Source of the DNA: Dermacentor variabilis
Taxonomy: Eukaryota > Arthropoda > Arachnida > Ixodida > Ixodidae
Direction: 5' to 3'
Length of the DNA: 64,000 nucleotides
NCBI RefSeq assembly: GCF_050947875.1
Contig: NC_134570.1
Location: forward strand, 241,792,584 to 241,856,583
Shown here: one piece after another, positions 19,987-31,474 of the stretch
Position numbering within the stretch: the first letter of the stretch is position 1
Layout: each line of letters begins with the position of its first letter
Notes under the pieces: generated by a model
The model's input: the letters and a program-made list of their open reading frames with translations, nothing else
Database searches by the model: none
What the model was told of the DNA's origin: nothing
Translations under genes and position numbers: made by a program

Positions 19987-21993
19987 CAATCACCTCATCG
20001 TGAACCGTCTGGGAACCATGCCAAGAACGCTTCCTTATCTAGCATCTCGCTCTCCGTTAAACACACTAACATTCGTAGTTTTATTCCTAAGCGTGAAATT
20101 ATTTCTAGCCTTGTTTCGTCATCAAGCAGCAACCTACTTATACTAACTGAAACTTGGCTGAGCAGTGACATAACAGACAACGAAATGCTGACTGATCTAC
20201 CAAACTTTCAAGTTTTTCGGAAAGACCGTAAAGATTCACGAGGAGGGGGCGTACTCATTGCCGTCAGCCGAGATTTATCATGTTCCCTAATACAAGATTC
20301 ATCGGACCTCGAAATGTTGTGGCTAATCTTTCACGCAGCACCTAACACAGTTTTACTAGGCGTTTGTTACAGGCCACCACATAGTAGCCAGGATTTTTCC
20401 CGTCAGCTTAATAACGTACTAAGTCAACTGTCCACGAAGCATCCTAATTCACATATCTTTCTCTTCGGCGATTTCAATTTTCTGAATATTGACTGGCATA
20501 AGCAGCCCGCACCTATAGCTAACAATGGAGAAACAGGGGAATCCCTAGATTTTTCCAACAACCTCAACCTTACTCAGGTAATACTTGAACCTACCCGCGT
20601 AACACAGAACTGTGCAAATATTTTAGATCTCTTATTAACCAATCACCCGGACAACGTTCAGCCCATTACATACCTACCTGAAATAAGTGACCACAAAGTA
20701 ATTCACGCTAACCTTCTCCTTACGCCAAACCGGCGCCGTAAATACCATAAAACCACCCGTCTTTATGACAAAGGAAATTATAACGCCATAAATAATGAAC
20801 TTAACGCGTTTTTTCAAGTATTCTCGTCACGTTTTCATTCCCGCAGTGTTCAAGAAAATTGGTTACTGTTCAAAGACAAACTAGAAAGTCTAACTAATAG
20901 ATTCATCCCCCAAATTAGTTTTCCCTCTAATTCACAAAAGTCATGGTTTACTAAAACAATGAAACGTTTGGAGAACAAAAAGAAGCATCTTTACCGTTCA
21001 GCCAAGTCTCAGGAGACGCATAGCACATGGGTAAAATATCAAGAAGCTGAAAGATCATATCTCGCCGCTATTTCTAATGCCAAGCGTACCTTTTTTCACT
21101 CGGACTTGCCGAATAGGCTAACTAGTAACCCCAGAAAGCTCTGGCAAGTTATCAATCCGCATCACGCACCAGAAATGACCCTGGCAGATGAGCCAGGCAC
21201 AGTTTTCACTGATGCTGAGTGCGCTACTATGTTTAACTCTGCCTTCTCATCCGTATTTACGAAAGAAACTGAAATACCGCCATCATTTTCAGCACCACCC
21301 TCAGTGATAAATTATGCTATGCCACCGGTTGTCTTCACGTCATCTGGCATTTCGTCCCTAATTGAAAACATGAAAATTTCATCTTCATCCGGTATTGGCA
21401 ACATTAACTCAAAGCTTTTGAAAAATAACAAGGATATTTGTGCGCAATTTTTATGCTTACTTTATTCACAGTCACTGTTATCAGGTCAACTACCACGCGA
21501 TTGTAAAAGCGGTAAGGTCGTTCCAGTCTTCAAATCGGGTAAAAAAAATTCACCCCTTAACTACCGTCCCATTTCCCTTACCAGCGTACCCTGCAAACTC
21601 ATGGAACACGTCATCTACTCCAATGTCATGAGCTTCCTCGATTGTCACAACTTTTTTTTTCATTCTGCGCAACACGGTTTTTGGAAAGGCTTCTCATGCG
21701 AAACACAGCTGGCTATTTTTAACCATGATTTGCATGCTAATCTTCACTCTAACCTACAGACCGATGCTATTTTTCTGGACTATGCAAAAGCGTTCGACAA
21801 GGTTCCTCACAAACGCTTACTACTAAAACTCTCATATTTGAACGTCCCCTCTAATATCTTTAAATGGATAGAAGAATTCTTGACTAACCGCTCACAGTAC
21901 GTCACCTTTAACAACCACAACTCCAATCCTATTCCAGTAACGTCAGGTGTCCCGCAAGGGTCTGTCCTCGGTCCGCTTCTGTTTATAATCTAA
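19987..21993 (+). CDS. ORF2 endonuclease-reverse transcriptase of LINE B
   Basis: Frame open from the codon after the ORF1 TAG; the first ATG of that frame is at 20185, but conserved sequence starts upstream (HTNIRSFIPKRE, LLILTETWLSSD at 20070-20166), so that ATG is not the real start. Endonuclease: TETWL, RGGGVLIAV, VCYRPPHSS, FLFGDFNFLNIDW and ISDHKVIHANL (Ser-Asp-His). Linker with SWFTKTMKRLENKKK. RT: SSGIGNINSKLL, NYRPISLTSVPCKLMEHVI, AQHGFWKGFSCETQLA, AIFLDYAKAFDKVPH and TSGVPQGSVLGPLLF. A frameshift at about 21988 ends it just before the catalytic FADD box. The first catalytic Asp is intact. Confidence 0.88.
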   Translation, partial: QSPHREPSGNHAKNASLSSISLSVKHTNIRSFIPKREIISSLVSSSSSNLLILTETWLSSDITDNEMLTDLPNFQVFRKDRKDSRGGGVLIAVSRDLSCSLIQDSSDLEMLWLIFHAAPNTVLLGVCYRPPHSSQDFSRQLNNVLSQLSTKHPNSHIFLFGDFNFLNIDWHKQPAPIANNGETGESLDFSNNLNLTQVILEPTRVTQNCANILDLLLTNHPDNVQPITYLPEISDHKVIHANLLLTPNRRRKYHKTTRLYDKGNYNAINNELNAFFQVFSSRFHSRSVQENWLLFKDKLESLTNRFIPQISFPSNSQKSWFTKTMKRLENKKKHLYRSAKSQETHSTWVKYQEAERSYLAAISNAKRTFFHSDLPNRLTSNPRKLWQVINPHHAPEMTLADEPGTVFTDAECATMFNSAFSSVFTKETEIPPSFSAPPSVINYAMPPVVFTSSGISSLIENMKISSSSGIGNINSKLLKNNKDICAQFLCLLYSQSLLSGQLPRDCKSGKVVPVFKSGKKNSPLNYRPISLTSVPCKLMEHVIYSNVMSFLDCHNFFFHSAQHGFWKGFSCETQLAIFNHDLHANLHSNLQTDAIFLDYAKAFDKVPHKRLLLKLSYLNVPSNIFKWIEEFLTNRSQYVTFNNHNSNPIPVTSGVPQGSVLGPLLFII

Positions 21994-22780
21994 TTAACGA
22001 TTTACCAACGCATGTATCTAGTAATATTCGCATGTTCGCTGATGATTGTGTAATTTATCGCAAGGTTAATAACGCTTCTGACCAAACATATCTCTTCATG
22101 ACGACCTTAACCGCATTCAGGAATGGTCTGCCAATTGGTTAATAGAACTTAACCCTCAAAAAGGTAAAATCTTGTCCTTCACGCGCTGCCGCAACTCACT
22201 TCATTTCCCATACGTCATAGCTAACGTCCCTGTACAATCGGTTCTATCATACAAGTACTTGGGCATTACCTTTTGCGGCGACTTGTCTTGGAGCACACGC
22301 GTTACGAACATCATTTGATCCGCTAATAAAACACTTGGATTTTTAAGACGTCATCTGCTCCAAGCCCCTAAACATGTGAAGTTATTAGCGTACAAATCCC
22401 TTGTCAGACCAAAATTAGATTATGCCTCACCCATTTGGAAGCCACACCAAGCTTACCTTATAAATGCAGTCGAATCAGTCCAAAACAGAGCAGCCAGATT
22501 CATCCATTCATCATATTCTTACGACATCAGTGCGTCACCTTTGAAAGCTGAATCCGACCTATTGCCCTTATCACTTCGTCGCCGCATTGCCAGCCTTTGC
22601 TTGTTTCATACATTTTTCCACAGTTCACTAGGCCGCGCACCCTGCATCGTCCCTCCAGCCCGCATATCTCATCGCACTCGTCATCCGCTTCAAGTTTCCC
22701 GACCTCGTGCCCGAACTACCGCCTTTGCCGCACCATTTTTCCCGCACTGCCGCAGACTGGAACGACCTACCAAATGACAT
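21994..22780 (+). pseudogene. ORF2 C-terminal part of LINE B, frameshifted
   Basis: After the frameshift the sequence encodes INDLPTHVSSNIRMFADDCVIY near 21990-22060, with FADD the catalytic pair, then a thumb-like part and the C-terminal domain 22376-22777 ([35 protein letters not shown]). Further indels occur near 22095 and 22320. Confidence 0.82.
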
Positions 22781-22977
22781 TTGCCAATAATGTTAGCAGT
22801 CATGTTTCGTTGTGTTAATACTTGCTCACCAAAATGTATGTCTTATCCAATACCCCTCGTGGGTCTTTAAGGTAATAAAATGAAATGAAACATGTTAATC
22901 CTACTTGAAGCACTTTGCAAGGTGGTCAAATGATTGTAGTCGAATTTTGGTTTACCTATTTCTTAGAGATGGAATTT

Positions 22978-23040
22978 ATTTATTTATTTATTTATTTATT
23001 TATTTGTTTGTTTGTTTATTTATTTGTTTATTTATTTCAA
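22978..23040. repeat. TTTA microsatellite, tail of LINE C
   Basis: Repeated attt with a few attg units. On the minus strand it is the AAAT tail of LINE C. Confidence 0.9.
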
Positions 23041-23239
23041 TACCTTCAAGACCCGTAGGGCGTTACAGAAGGGAGTGGTTGTCTACGAACATATACAGGA
23101 CAAAAAAAATCTGGCAAAACGCATGGAAAATTGACAATTACGATGACAGCAAAAGCACAAAATCAGTTATAGAAACTAAAACACGTCCCAAAAGATGTCA
23201 CAATAATATACAAAATTGAAAAAATACGGTTAATCAGAT

Positions 23240-24511
23240 ACACAGAAATGTTCGGTTTTGAAAGCAGCGCTATCGGCAAGATTTGCAATGGAGCATGGCA
23301 GGTTATTCCATTCTTTGGACATCTTCACAAGAAACGAATAGTAGAATGAATTGGCACGGACGACATTCACTGTGTGCGCGCGATCAGTGCGTGAGGATAG
23401 GTGCCGAAAAGAGCTCGCGTTTAATATTCGTGTTGTAATGGTAAATTTTGGGGACCAAACCGAGGCGAAACAATTTCCTGCGAGAAGAGAGCCAAGTGAA
23501 GCGATAGTTTCACGGGCGGTGGTAGTATGAAGCGTGCATACATTACATTACATTATGGGGTTTTACGTGCCAAAAACACTTTCTGATTATGAGGCACGCC
23601 GCATTGGAGGACTCCGGAAATTTCGACCACCTGGGGTTCTTTAACGTGCACCTAAATATGAAGCTGCGATTCTGGGCCATTGTGTTTGAAAGATGACCAA
23701 GGCCTGGATTCCATACCGAAGAAGCGTACTCGAGTCTTGCGCGTACAAGGGTCTTGTATACCAAAAGTTTTAGCGATGAAGGTGACACGTAGAAGTTGCT
23801 GCGTAAATAGCCAAGCATCCGGTTGGCGTTGTTACATATGTACTCATGTGCTTCGCCCACGATAGGTTAGTGGTTATGTGTACTCCTAGATATCTATACG
23901 ACGTCACATTTTCTAGCACTGAACCTTCGAGATGATAGTTGTAAACATTATTACAATTTGCATTACGTGAAATTCTCATTACTCTGCATTTGTTAGTATT
24001 TAGGCGCATGTTCCATGACGCACACCAAGCGGAAATATTGTCAAGGTCAGATTGAAGCTTCGTAGTGTCAGAACTATTAGAAATTACCCGGTAGATGACG
24101 CAATCATCGGCAAACAGTTTAATGGAGGAGTTAACAAAATTAGGCAAGTCAGTTATGTAAATGAGGAAAAACAACGGAGCCGAGCTCACTGCGGCACACC
24201 CGAGTTAACTGGAGAAAGGGATGATTTGCAGTCATCAGCGGTTACAAATTGGGTCCGGTTTAAAAGAAAATTTTCGATCCATGTAAGTATTTGATGATCA
24301 ATGTTTAGTTTGCGTAGTTTCGGCTAGAAATAGATGTTTTTGAGACACGAGATGAAATGCTTTAGAGGAATCTAAGAATATACAATTTATTACTGATCCA
24401 TTATCTAACGTAGTTGCGTTTCGCATGAATATGACTTAAGAAAACCATGCTGCAATGAAGAAAAACATGAATTAGCCTCCAGAAAAGTAAGTTATTGCGA
24501 ATAGATGATGA
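23240..24511 (-). pseudogene. RT core and C-terminal domain of LINE C
   Basis: From high to low coordinates: INCIFLDSSKAFHLVSQK near 24370 (first catalytic block, damaged context), then frame 24189-23770 with LPNFVNSSIKLFADDCVIY (FADD intact), LNTNKCRVMRISR and YRYLGVHITTNLSWAKHM, then frame 23860-23543 with LVYKTLVRARLEYASSVWNPG. Beyond the SINE, 23510-23240 encodes TDRAHTVNVVRANSFYYSF and EWNNLPCSIA, the usual end of these proteins. Several frameshifts. Confidence 0.82.
23540..23690 (-). mobile_element. Ruka-type SINE tail inserted in LINE C
   Basis: On the minus strand it reads gtgcacgttaaagaacccca, then ggtcgaaatttccggag, gcgtgcctcataatcag and ttttggcacgtaaaacccc, followed by taatg repeats (23540-23560). 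This is the body and tail of the common tick tRNA-derived SINE; the tRNA-like head is missing. The same body, diverged, follows an intact head at 56499. Confidence 0.85.
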
Positions 24512-24531
24512 TGTCACAGGTTTAAAACTAT

Positions 24532-25700
24532 TTACATGGTGTATTTGCAACGCGTATATAAACAGCAGCCGAGAATCCCGAGAGGCTGTTGCAAGTTCGT
24601 CGTCTTCACCGTCGACGACCTCCTTCTCGTTTCCCGCCGTAATACGACTCCGGGCAGAACAAGCCCGGCGCTTCGGGCCGTCGGTGAGGGCGACGCGCAC
24701 GACGTCGGGCGATGTGGACGCGGGCGGCACTGGTCGTAGGGCCTTTGCAGCGCTTCTCGGAGAGCCCCGCTCGGCGGCCAAAGTAGCGCGAGAGAGCCTG
24801 GCGGAAAATATGTCACGACGGCGGCGACTGTAAGCGTGCCGTTGAGATTCCTGCGACGCCAACAGACGAGTACGGGCAAACTGGCGCGCATGGTTAGCGC
24901 GGGCGATGGCGTCGCGGGCATACTCGGTCCTCGAATCCTGTATCGAGGGGAATGAAGCGTCCAATGGTAATACAGGGTCACGACCGAAGAGTAAGTAAAA
25001 TGGGGAATACCCATAAATATCGTGCTGTGATGAAATATAGACAGGCATGACATAAGGGAGACCCACATCCCAGTCCTGATGGTCGGGTGAAACGTATTTA
25101 GATAGCATGTCAGTAAGGGTTCGATAAGTCGCTCAGTAAGGCCGTTGGTCTTGGGATGATAGGAGGTAGCCAGTTTGTGCATCGTAGAACATGAGCGCAG
25201 GATATCGGCGATGACTCGGGAGAGGAACGTGCGGCCTCTGTCAGTAAGGAGCAGTCGCGGGGCGCCATGTACTAAAATGATATCCCGGAGTAGGAAATCT
25301 GCGACGTTGGTTGCGCCGCTCGTGGGAAGTGCCCGAGTAATGGTATAGCGCGTTGCGTAATCAGTAGCGACAGCGATCCACCTCTTGCCGGAGCTGGACG
25401 GGGTAAAGGACCAAGGAGATCCAAAACCCACGTGAAAGAACGGCTCAGGCGGAATTTCGATCGGCTGTAAGTACCCGGCAGGAAGCGTTGCTGGCTTTTT
25501 GCTATGTTGACAGGGCTTGCAAGCAGCTACATAGCGCCGTACGGAGCGTGCGAGGCAGGGCCAGTAGAAGCGGTGGCGCACGCGGTCGTAAGTGCGAGCA
25601 AAGCCAAGGTGCCCGCCAGTTGGGGCGTCATGCAGCTCCTGAAGTACGGTTGAGTGGAGGTGTTGAGGAACGACAAGGAGAAGGGGAGGACCGTCAGCAT
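24532..25700 (-). pseudogene. Gypsy integrase
   Basis: The zinc-binding N-terminus shows HRFYWPCLARSVRRYVAACKPCQHSK (25580-25500), the HHCC pattern of retroviral-type integrases. The catalytic core follows: Asp in AVATDYATRYT near 25370, Asp in LLLTDRGRTFLS near 25240 and Glu in SYHPKTNGLTERL near 25150, all present. A frameshift near 25110 moves the C-terminal part (DWDVGLPYV, GYSPFYLLFGRDPVLPLD) to the frame of 25108-24401, which then reads out of Gypsy into LINE C. It joins viral-like DNA to its target in an active element; this copy is broken. Confidence 0.85.
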
Positions 25701-25713
25701 GAAAACTGCGTCG

Positions 25714-26579
25714 TTACAATATCCCGTCGTTGAGAACGAACCACCGTAACGATGAATCAGTAGGAGTAGATTCCATTCGGTCAGTGAGGGTCCTCAATGT
25801 AGCGTCATGGCATTGCCCGTTGGCCATGTCCAAAAGCTGGGAAATGGAAAGAACACTTGCGGAAGCATCAATGTCGGCATTGGCGGGCGTGTGTACAGGG
25901 TAACGGTACAAACAGCCGGCGTCCTTGTGTAGGCGACCAGACCTATACACCACCGAATAGGAATACTCTTCTAGCCGCAAGGCCCATCGTCCAAGCCTCC
26001 CTGTGGGATCTTTTAAGGACGAAAGCGAACAGAGGGCGGGGGGGTCCATTACAATGGGGGATCAGAAAACTTGTTTGTGGGAGTTCATAGTGTTTTTTTT
26101 TATTGTTTACCCTAGGTAGGACATTAGGCAATATAAAAGCAAGAGGTTGGTGGCACAACCCACCGCCCCCTTCCAAAGGGGACGCTCATAGCATCCATCC
26201 ATCCATGGAAAAGGGCGGAATTTCGCCACTGCCCACACAACGGCCAAACATTCGCACTCGGGAATAGAGTAGTTCTGCTCCGCAGGTGACAAAAGACGGC
26301 TAGCGTACGCGATGACACGTTCATGGCCGTGTTGAACTGGTTCCAAGACGGCACCGATTCCGTGGCCACAGCATTGGCAAGCAGCTCTGCAGGGGCGGAA
26401 GTATAGCGAAGTGTCCTAGAATCGGTGGCGTGGTGAGCACGGCGGTAAGGCGAGAAAAGGCGGTGGCCTGAGAGGATCCCCACGAAAACGGCACACTTTT
26501 CTTCGGGAGATCTTTGAGAGGGCGTGCTATGGCGGCAAAATTTTTAACAAAGTGGCGGAAGTAAGAGCAAAGGCCCACG
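25714..26579 (-). pseudogene. Gypsy RT end and RNase H, interrupted by a repeat
   Basis: At 26579-26400: SYFRHFVKNFAAIARPLKDL and FSWGSSQATAFSRL, the connection region of Gypsy RT. At 26346-26210: [20 protein letters not shown] and [15 protein letters not shown] of RNase H. After the insertion at 26091-26210 it resumes with LCSLSSLKDPTGRLGRWALRL and VVYRSGRLHKDAG (26040-25890). The segment expected between these blocks is disturbed by the insertion. Confidence 0.83.
26091..26210 (-). mobile_element. Short tick repeat (SINE-like) in Gypsy RNase H
   Basis: On the minus strand it starts with an atgg repeat (26197-26208), then gctatgagcgtcccctttgg, gcggtgggttgtgccaccaa and cctaatgtcctacctaggg, and ends in a run of A (plus-strand T run at 26093-26101). 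I recognise this as a recurrent sequence in tick genomes. It separates two conserved RNase H blocks of the Gypsy element. Confidence 0.65.
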
Positions 26580-27560
26580 GAAACGATATGTTCAAGAATT
26601 TTACAACAGACGCTAGTTATCGAGATCGGCCCATAGTTAGGCGATGATTGTTTGTTGCCTGATTTAAACAATGGTGTCACCTTGCCCACCTTCCAATCGC
26701 TTAATTGGCATGCAAACAGATTGGAGGGACCGAGAAAACAATTTTGAAAGAATAATGGATCAATAAACCTCGATGTTCTTTAAAAACTTCGTGTTAATGT
26801 CATCAGTTCCCGATGAAGAAGAAAGTTTTAAACCTTGAATGATGCACTTTACATCAACCCAATCAATGTGCACAGGATTCATGGGTGAAAACTGTGAGCC
26901 ATCAAAGTTCGGGAAACGAGCACAACGTAACTGGGAAAGCGATTTAGAAATTAAGCACATCGCAGCACTCGGAAACCGAAAAAGTAACACCGTTACTATC
27001 AGTTAAGAATACAGAGTTGTCCTTTGAGTCATTGACCAAGCTCCATTTTTTTTTATATTTTGTTTCAGAAGCGTGGGAAGCGTATCACGGTAAAAAAAAA
27101 AAAAAGAAGTTTTGCTTTCTTTACTGCATCTTTGTACTTAGCAGTAGTTCGGTGATAAGAAAGCCACCGTTCATGCACATTCGTACGCTTCGCTTTACGA
27201 AAGAGGCGCATTTTCTTATTGAGTAAACGTTTCAATGAAACGTTAAACCAAGGGGACCGATACTTGCATGATATGATGCGTAATGGGATGTATTTATTTA
27301 TTAAGTACCTAGTTGTTTCTTTAAAGATGATCCAATTACATTCAACTGAGCGTTCGTCAAAATTTGGCATGTAATTATCAAGAAAAATTTCCAGTCCTTG
27401 GTTGATGGCTGTAAAGTTCCCTTTGATATAATCTCGAATCTGTTTTGGTCTGCTCAGCGGGCGAATAACATTTTCTTTAAGCACAAAGTGAATGAAACAG
27501 CGGTCACTTAGTCCTGGTAGGAAGGTTGGTTCGTGAACTAGATTGGGAGTAGTAAAGAAG
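26580..27560 (-). pseudogene. LINE C linker and RT start
   Basis: 27484-27065 encodes KQIRDYIKGNFTAINQGL, YINKYIPLRI-like and SPWFNVSLKRLLNKKMRLFRKAK, the linker between endonuclease and RT of CR1/L2-like ORF2. 26990-26760 has DVKCIIQGLKLSSSSGTDDI, and 26689-26590 has KVTPLFKSGNKQSSPNYGPI and CKILEHIVS, RT motifs 1 and 2. Frames differ, so the copy is dead. An A/T homopolymer near 27092-27105 causes one shift. Confidence 0.82.
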
Positions 27561-28429
27561 AGATCTTATTCTCCCTGCACCACCGAAGAACCAGTGTGAT
27601 ATGCGGTCGGATGGACTATAACATATCCAAAGCCCCCCCCCCCCACCCCTGAGAGTGCCAGCAGATTAGTTAGGGCTAACAGTATACTAAGCATGCAGCA
27701 ACCCCATCCCTACTTTTCTGCATATTTTGATTAGCACTCCCCCCTGGAGGCTGCGTACCCTGGACGCATCCCAGGTACGTGAGATGTTGAATCGTTTGGA
27801 TTTTCGTTGCATTCATTTAATTCTTGCTTCGCCACTGTCGAATGACTTTTTTGCCTTCTTTAAGCTGCAGAATAATAGTGGTTGGATGAGAAAATATTTA
27901 CACAACAGACTACATGGCACTGATTATGACTGCAACTGTCATGCACGCTGTTCCTGCGGTCTAACGCGATAGTGAGCATCCCGAATCCCCGACAGGAGAG
28001 AGAAAAAACGAAAGAAAGGTTCTTCACGGCACACACTTACAGTTTCTTGTATCTACGGTACTTTGAAGTTCAAATAGCAATTATGTTTTCTCAGAAAATT
28101 CTTCCAGTTTGAGCCACGACGGACCTCGTTTGAATCGTTTATAACTGCAGCAGACGAAACGCGAAACTGTTCATGGAGACGCCCGCTGAGGATAATTATT
28201 GAAAATGTTTATGACATATTTGTATTTTAAGTTTTTCGCCGAGATATCAGCATGAATCTTCGAAAAAGCGTTATTGATAAAGGCATGCGCGTAAGCTTAA
28301 GTATGAGTCGCCACCTGCTGGTGGAAGGCGAAGCTTTCTAGCTAGAAGCAAAGGAGCCTGAAGGAGCGAGCAACCGCAAGTGCTGCTTGCATGGAGTCGG
28401 CCGGCAGCCCATAGGCAGTCCCTTAACGT
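27561..28429. other. Gene-free stretch
   Basis: No recognisable gene. It holds a C run near 27631-27643. Around 28285-28345 a short stretch (aaggcgaagctttctagc) resembles the end of the MITE-like repeat at 16940. Confidence 0.4.
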
Positions 28430-29010
28430 TGGTTTCGCTGCATTAACACTGATCCTCCGTATCCTGCTCCAGATCAGCGGTTTCTAAGGGCATAGTGGCG
28501 AGTGTCGACCGACTGAGTGGTGGCCTAATTTAATCTGCGCCGTCTTAAAGTGCCACTTGTGGCCTCCCTTTCGCCCGTGAGCCGCATGTAGAAGTGGCGG
28601 CGGCCACAGGTCGTGAGGATCAATTCACGTCCGCAAGATCGCGTCAACGGTGAGATGTTGTTTTCTTTCCGCCGTACATAGTCGCGGACTCTCTCTCTCC
28701 TACAGATCTCATGTGGCCGCTGACGGAGTCTTCAGCGCTGATCGTCGCGCACGCCGATGTGGGAAGAGCGATAATATATTGCTGCGGGCATGTGAGCCCC
28801 GCGCGGCGAAATGTTTTCCCCCGCGCCGTATGCGTCCTCTCTGTGGGTGCACCGCGGCGAAGGGGTTGTCTGATGCAGCGGCGCAGGCCTAGATCACACG
28901 GAGCGAAGTTATCAGCGCGCGCGTGTAATTACTTTCGCTTTCACGCTAGCAGCGGTTCCAGTGCGGCTACAGTTGCAGCGCGTACGGGTCGTAGCTAATC
29001 GCGACAGCAC
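28430..29010 (+). promoter_or_regulatory. CpG-rich block, candidate promoter/5' UTR of the CUEDC1-like gene
   Basis: GC- and CpG-rich island in otherwise AT-rich DNA, about 5.4 kb upstream of the first coding exon on the same strand. It contains a good splice-donor match, caacg|gtgaga, at about 28648. No long frame is conserved in it. It could be the promoter and non-coding first exon of the downstream gene, or part of a GC-rich repeat; no transcript evidence is available here. Confidence 0.35.
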
Positions 29011-31474
29011 GATGGCCTGCCGGCTTTCGATGAGGACCAGTTTACCCCTCGTAGAATGCAGCAGTTGCGGACATTAATTGAAATAAAACATACTAACCAT
29101 TTATTTATCCCTGCAGTCGTATATGTTGGGAAGCTTTGGTCCGTGATGCAGGCAAACTGCGTAGTAGCTGCAAACTGATTCACGTCGTAGAAGCAGAATG
29201 AGGTCGTCGACTGTCTAAATAATACTGGTCACCAGAGCAGCCGTGTGGTTTTCGAGCCGACAAAAATATGTGCGCTGGCGATCGAATCAGATTGAGCGTC
29301 GCGCGTGAACAATACGCACGCATCAATAAATATTGCTGCACTCAGAACCCTAGACTTTGAGATTGTTGTGATAAAAATTTGTTCGAGTTCCTTTTTCATG
29401 TGCATCTACAAAGATTATTCTTTACAATGGCATGGGTACCTGATATAGTCTCGTATTGGGCATGCAAAAGGCTAGTGTGTGTGCGTGTGTGTGTGTCAGG
29501 TTAATAAAGACAGCCAACTAGTAAACAGCATATACTTGGACTCATGTCATCATTGATCAGTGTACGTATTACTTGCTAATTGTGTACCATATGTTTCAAA
29601 TTGTTAATGTCGGTCATGTTCAATATATATTCTGCGGGCATTAATTCCATAGCTAGAATTGCCTAAATACAATGTCACATCACAATCTATGGATTTTTCT
29701 TTGATTTGCATTAAGTGATAAGTGGAAGGATGACCTTGATTTTTACATAAACTATACACTAAAGTGGTATCCTTTCCTCCATAATTCTCTAAATTTCTTG
29801 CACTCATGCCAAGATTCTCTTGACACTCAGATGTTAACCAAGAATTTCCCTAGGAAGGAACATTTTCTGCATTGAATAGTGCCGGAAAGCCATAGATTTA
29901 GTGTGTCGGAAAGCATTAAGAGCAAAAGCAACAAAAGTAAAGTACTGCTTGTTACAATTTGGAAGTTGTGATATTATTTTCTGATCAATGCTAATGTTAG
30001 GGCCTGATTATGCTCTACCTTTGCAAGCATAACGTAACTATTAACTTCTTATAAATAATGTATCTTTGTTGGCATTTGAGTCCTTGTTGTCTAATTTTTA
30101 CATTTAACTTCGTCATTCACACATGTGTACCATGCCTGACAACTGTACTGCTCCAGCGATGTCTTGTGTACATGGCTTGTAAGTTTAGTGAAATCTGGTC
30201 AATAAAGAACAAGCAACTAAAACACAGCTAGCATGTTGTACTTACTAAGTATTACCAGGAAAGCAAATAGTCTACGATAACACAAATAACATGGGAATTA
30301 ATTTCAGATGTTCTCCTGTGCTTAATCATTTGTTAATGTAAAAACAACTATTAAACTGAATGACGGCTTATTTTTTTCTGTAATCTTTAAAGCAAGTGAA
30401 TACGGTAGGGCCCAGCAATTTCAAACAAAATGAAAACGTTATACCTTGTTTTAAGTTAATCAGACTGCCAATGTAATGCAATGCTATTTCACAGTTGAAT
30501 GCATATAGTGACATTAGTATTCCGTTTAGCATCTAAAGAGAAATAATTATTTATTGTCCTTTAGTTTTCTTGTAATAATATTAATAATATTCTACCTCCA
30601 GCCTCTATCAATATCCTTAGCAACTCACTCGCCATTGTGTTGTTTTAACCCTTTCCCTATCTTTTATGAACATAGTTATCGCCTTATATATAGTTATTTT
30701 ATTATTAGTATACTCGTCATCAGAAAAAAATATGTCATGATGTGAACCGATGATGATGCTAGGCATCTATCAACATCAGTGGCATTGGGTATATCCTTTC
30801 TTCTTGGGGAGGGGGGGGAGGGGCTGCTTGGAGGCTTGTTAGAAATATGGGTGCCCGTATGCTGCATTTCTGAGACGCTGGCACAATTTTCATCATTTTG
30901 TGCAGTTCAGGGTCTTTCAGAGAAAAACCTCAGGTGCCAACAAAAACAGTGCAGTAGCCATCTTGATGATGTGATGACTGCAGCAGGGCAACACTGATGA
31001 CAGCAATGAAGATGATGCGCTTGGTGTGTCGTCTTCTCTCACGTCCGTGTCGTTTTTTAGTGTTGCGCAATATCATTTAAGTAATGAAGATGATACAACA
31101 ATGACATCACAGGAGTGATGGATGAGGAAGCAGCATCGACAGGAATGGTTTCAGATGTCACGGACACACGATTGAATCCTGACTGGAAATAAGTAGAGCT
31201 TTTTGTTTGAGTGACTCCTGCTGCTGTGGAAACACAACAGCTGGGGGAGGTGCCACGAAATCTCTATGAAATAACCTTTAACAGCTGTCATCACAAGAGA
31301 TGTGTTGCCGCGTGTTGTCCTGGTGCTTTTCAATGCATAACAATAGCTGACACTCTTCGACTGCAGTTTGACTGCATCATATTGAATGTTCTGACTACTA
31401 TCACTCACATACTCACGTACGGGGCAGAAGTACTATCGTACTTCTAGAAGTACACTCGTATGTGAGTACTCACT
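29011..31474. other. Long AT-rich gene-free stretch
   Basis: No coding sequence recognised on either strand. Short GT repeat near 29477-29497. tactcacgtacggggcaga at about 31409 duplicates the RTE sequence at about 31478, so an RTE-derived scrap lies just before the next element. Confidence 0.5.

Larger units (their letters stand above)
19649..22895 (+). mobile_element. CR1/L2-like LINE B, nearly full coding part
   Basis: Reads ORF1 RRM-like end (to 19986), ORF2 endonuclease, linker, RT, C-terminal domain, and a 3' UTR with aataaa and a tgaaa repeat tail near 22880-22890. The same family as LINE A, with the same tail. The coding part is open from 19987 to 21993 and is then broken by a small number of mutations to 22780. 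The 5' half of ORF1 is not recognisable, so the copy is probably 5'-truncated. Confidence 0.9.
24512..26579 (-). mobile_element. Gypsy LTR retrotransposon fragment (end of RT, RNase H, integrase)
   Basis: Minus strand, in Gypsy order: last part of RT, RNase H, integrase. No gag, protease, catalytic RT core or LTR pair is present. It sits inside the RT of LINE C. The integrase-proximal end near 24512-24600 contains a tataaa-like stretch that could be the start of an LTR, but no second copy exists here to prove it. A tick SINE-like repeat interrupts RNase H. Confidence 0.82.
22978..27560 (-). mobile_element. CR1/L2-like LINE C, split by a Gypsy element
   Basis: Minus-strand LINE: linker region (27484 to 27065), RT start (26990 to 26580), interruption by Gypsy DNA (about 24512-26579), RT core (24511 to 23770), C-terminal domain (23860 to 23240) and a 3' end with an AAAT repeat tail at 22978-23040. 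Reading from KILEHIVS at 26590 straight to SSIRNNLLFWRLIHVF at 24500 restores the expected RT order. A SINE lies inside the C-terminal part (23540-23690). Confidence 0.84.

Noticed and set aside
24512..24610. LTR start of the second Gypsy
   Set aside because: A tataaa-like stretch is present, but there is no polypurine tract of good quality and no second copy to compare.
28650..28998. Small frames in the CpG-rich block
   Set aside because: Arg/Cys-rich translations as expected from random GC-rich DNA; no conserved domain.
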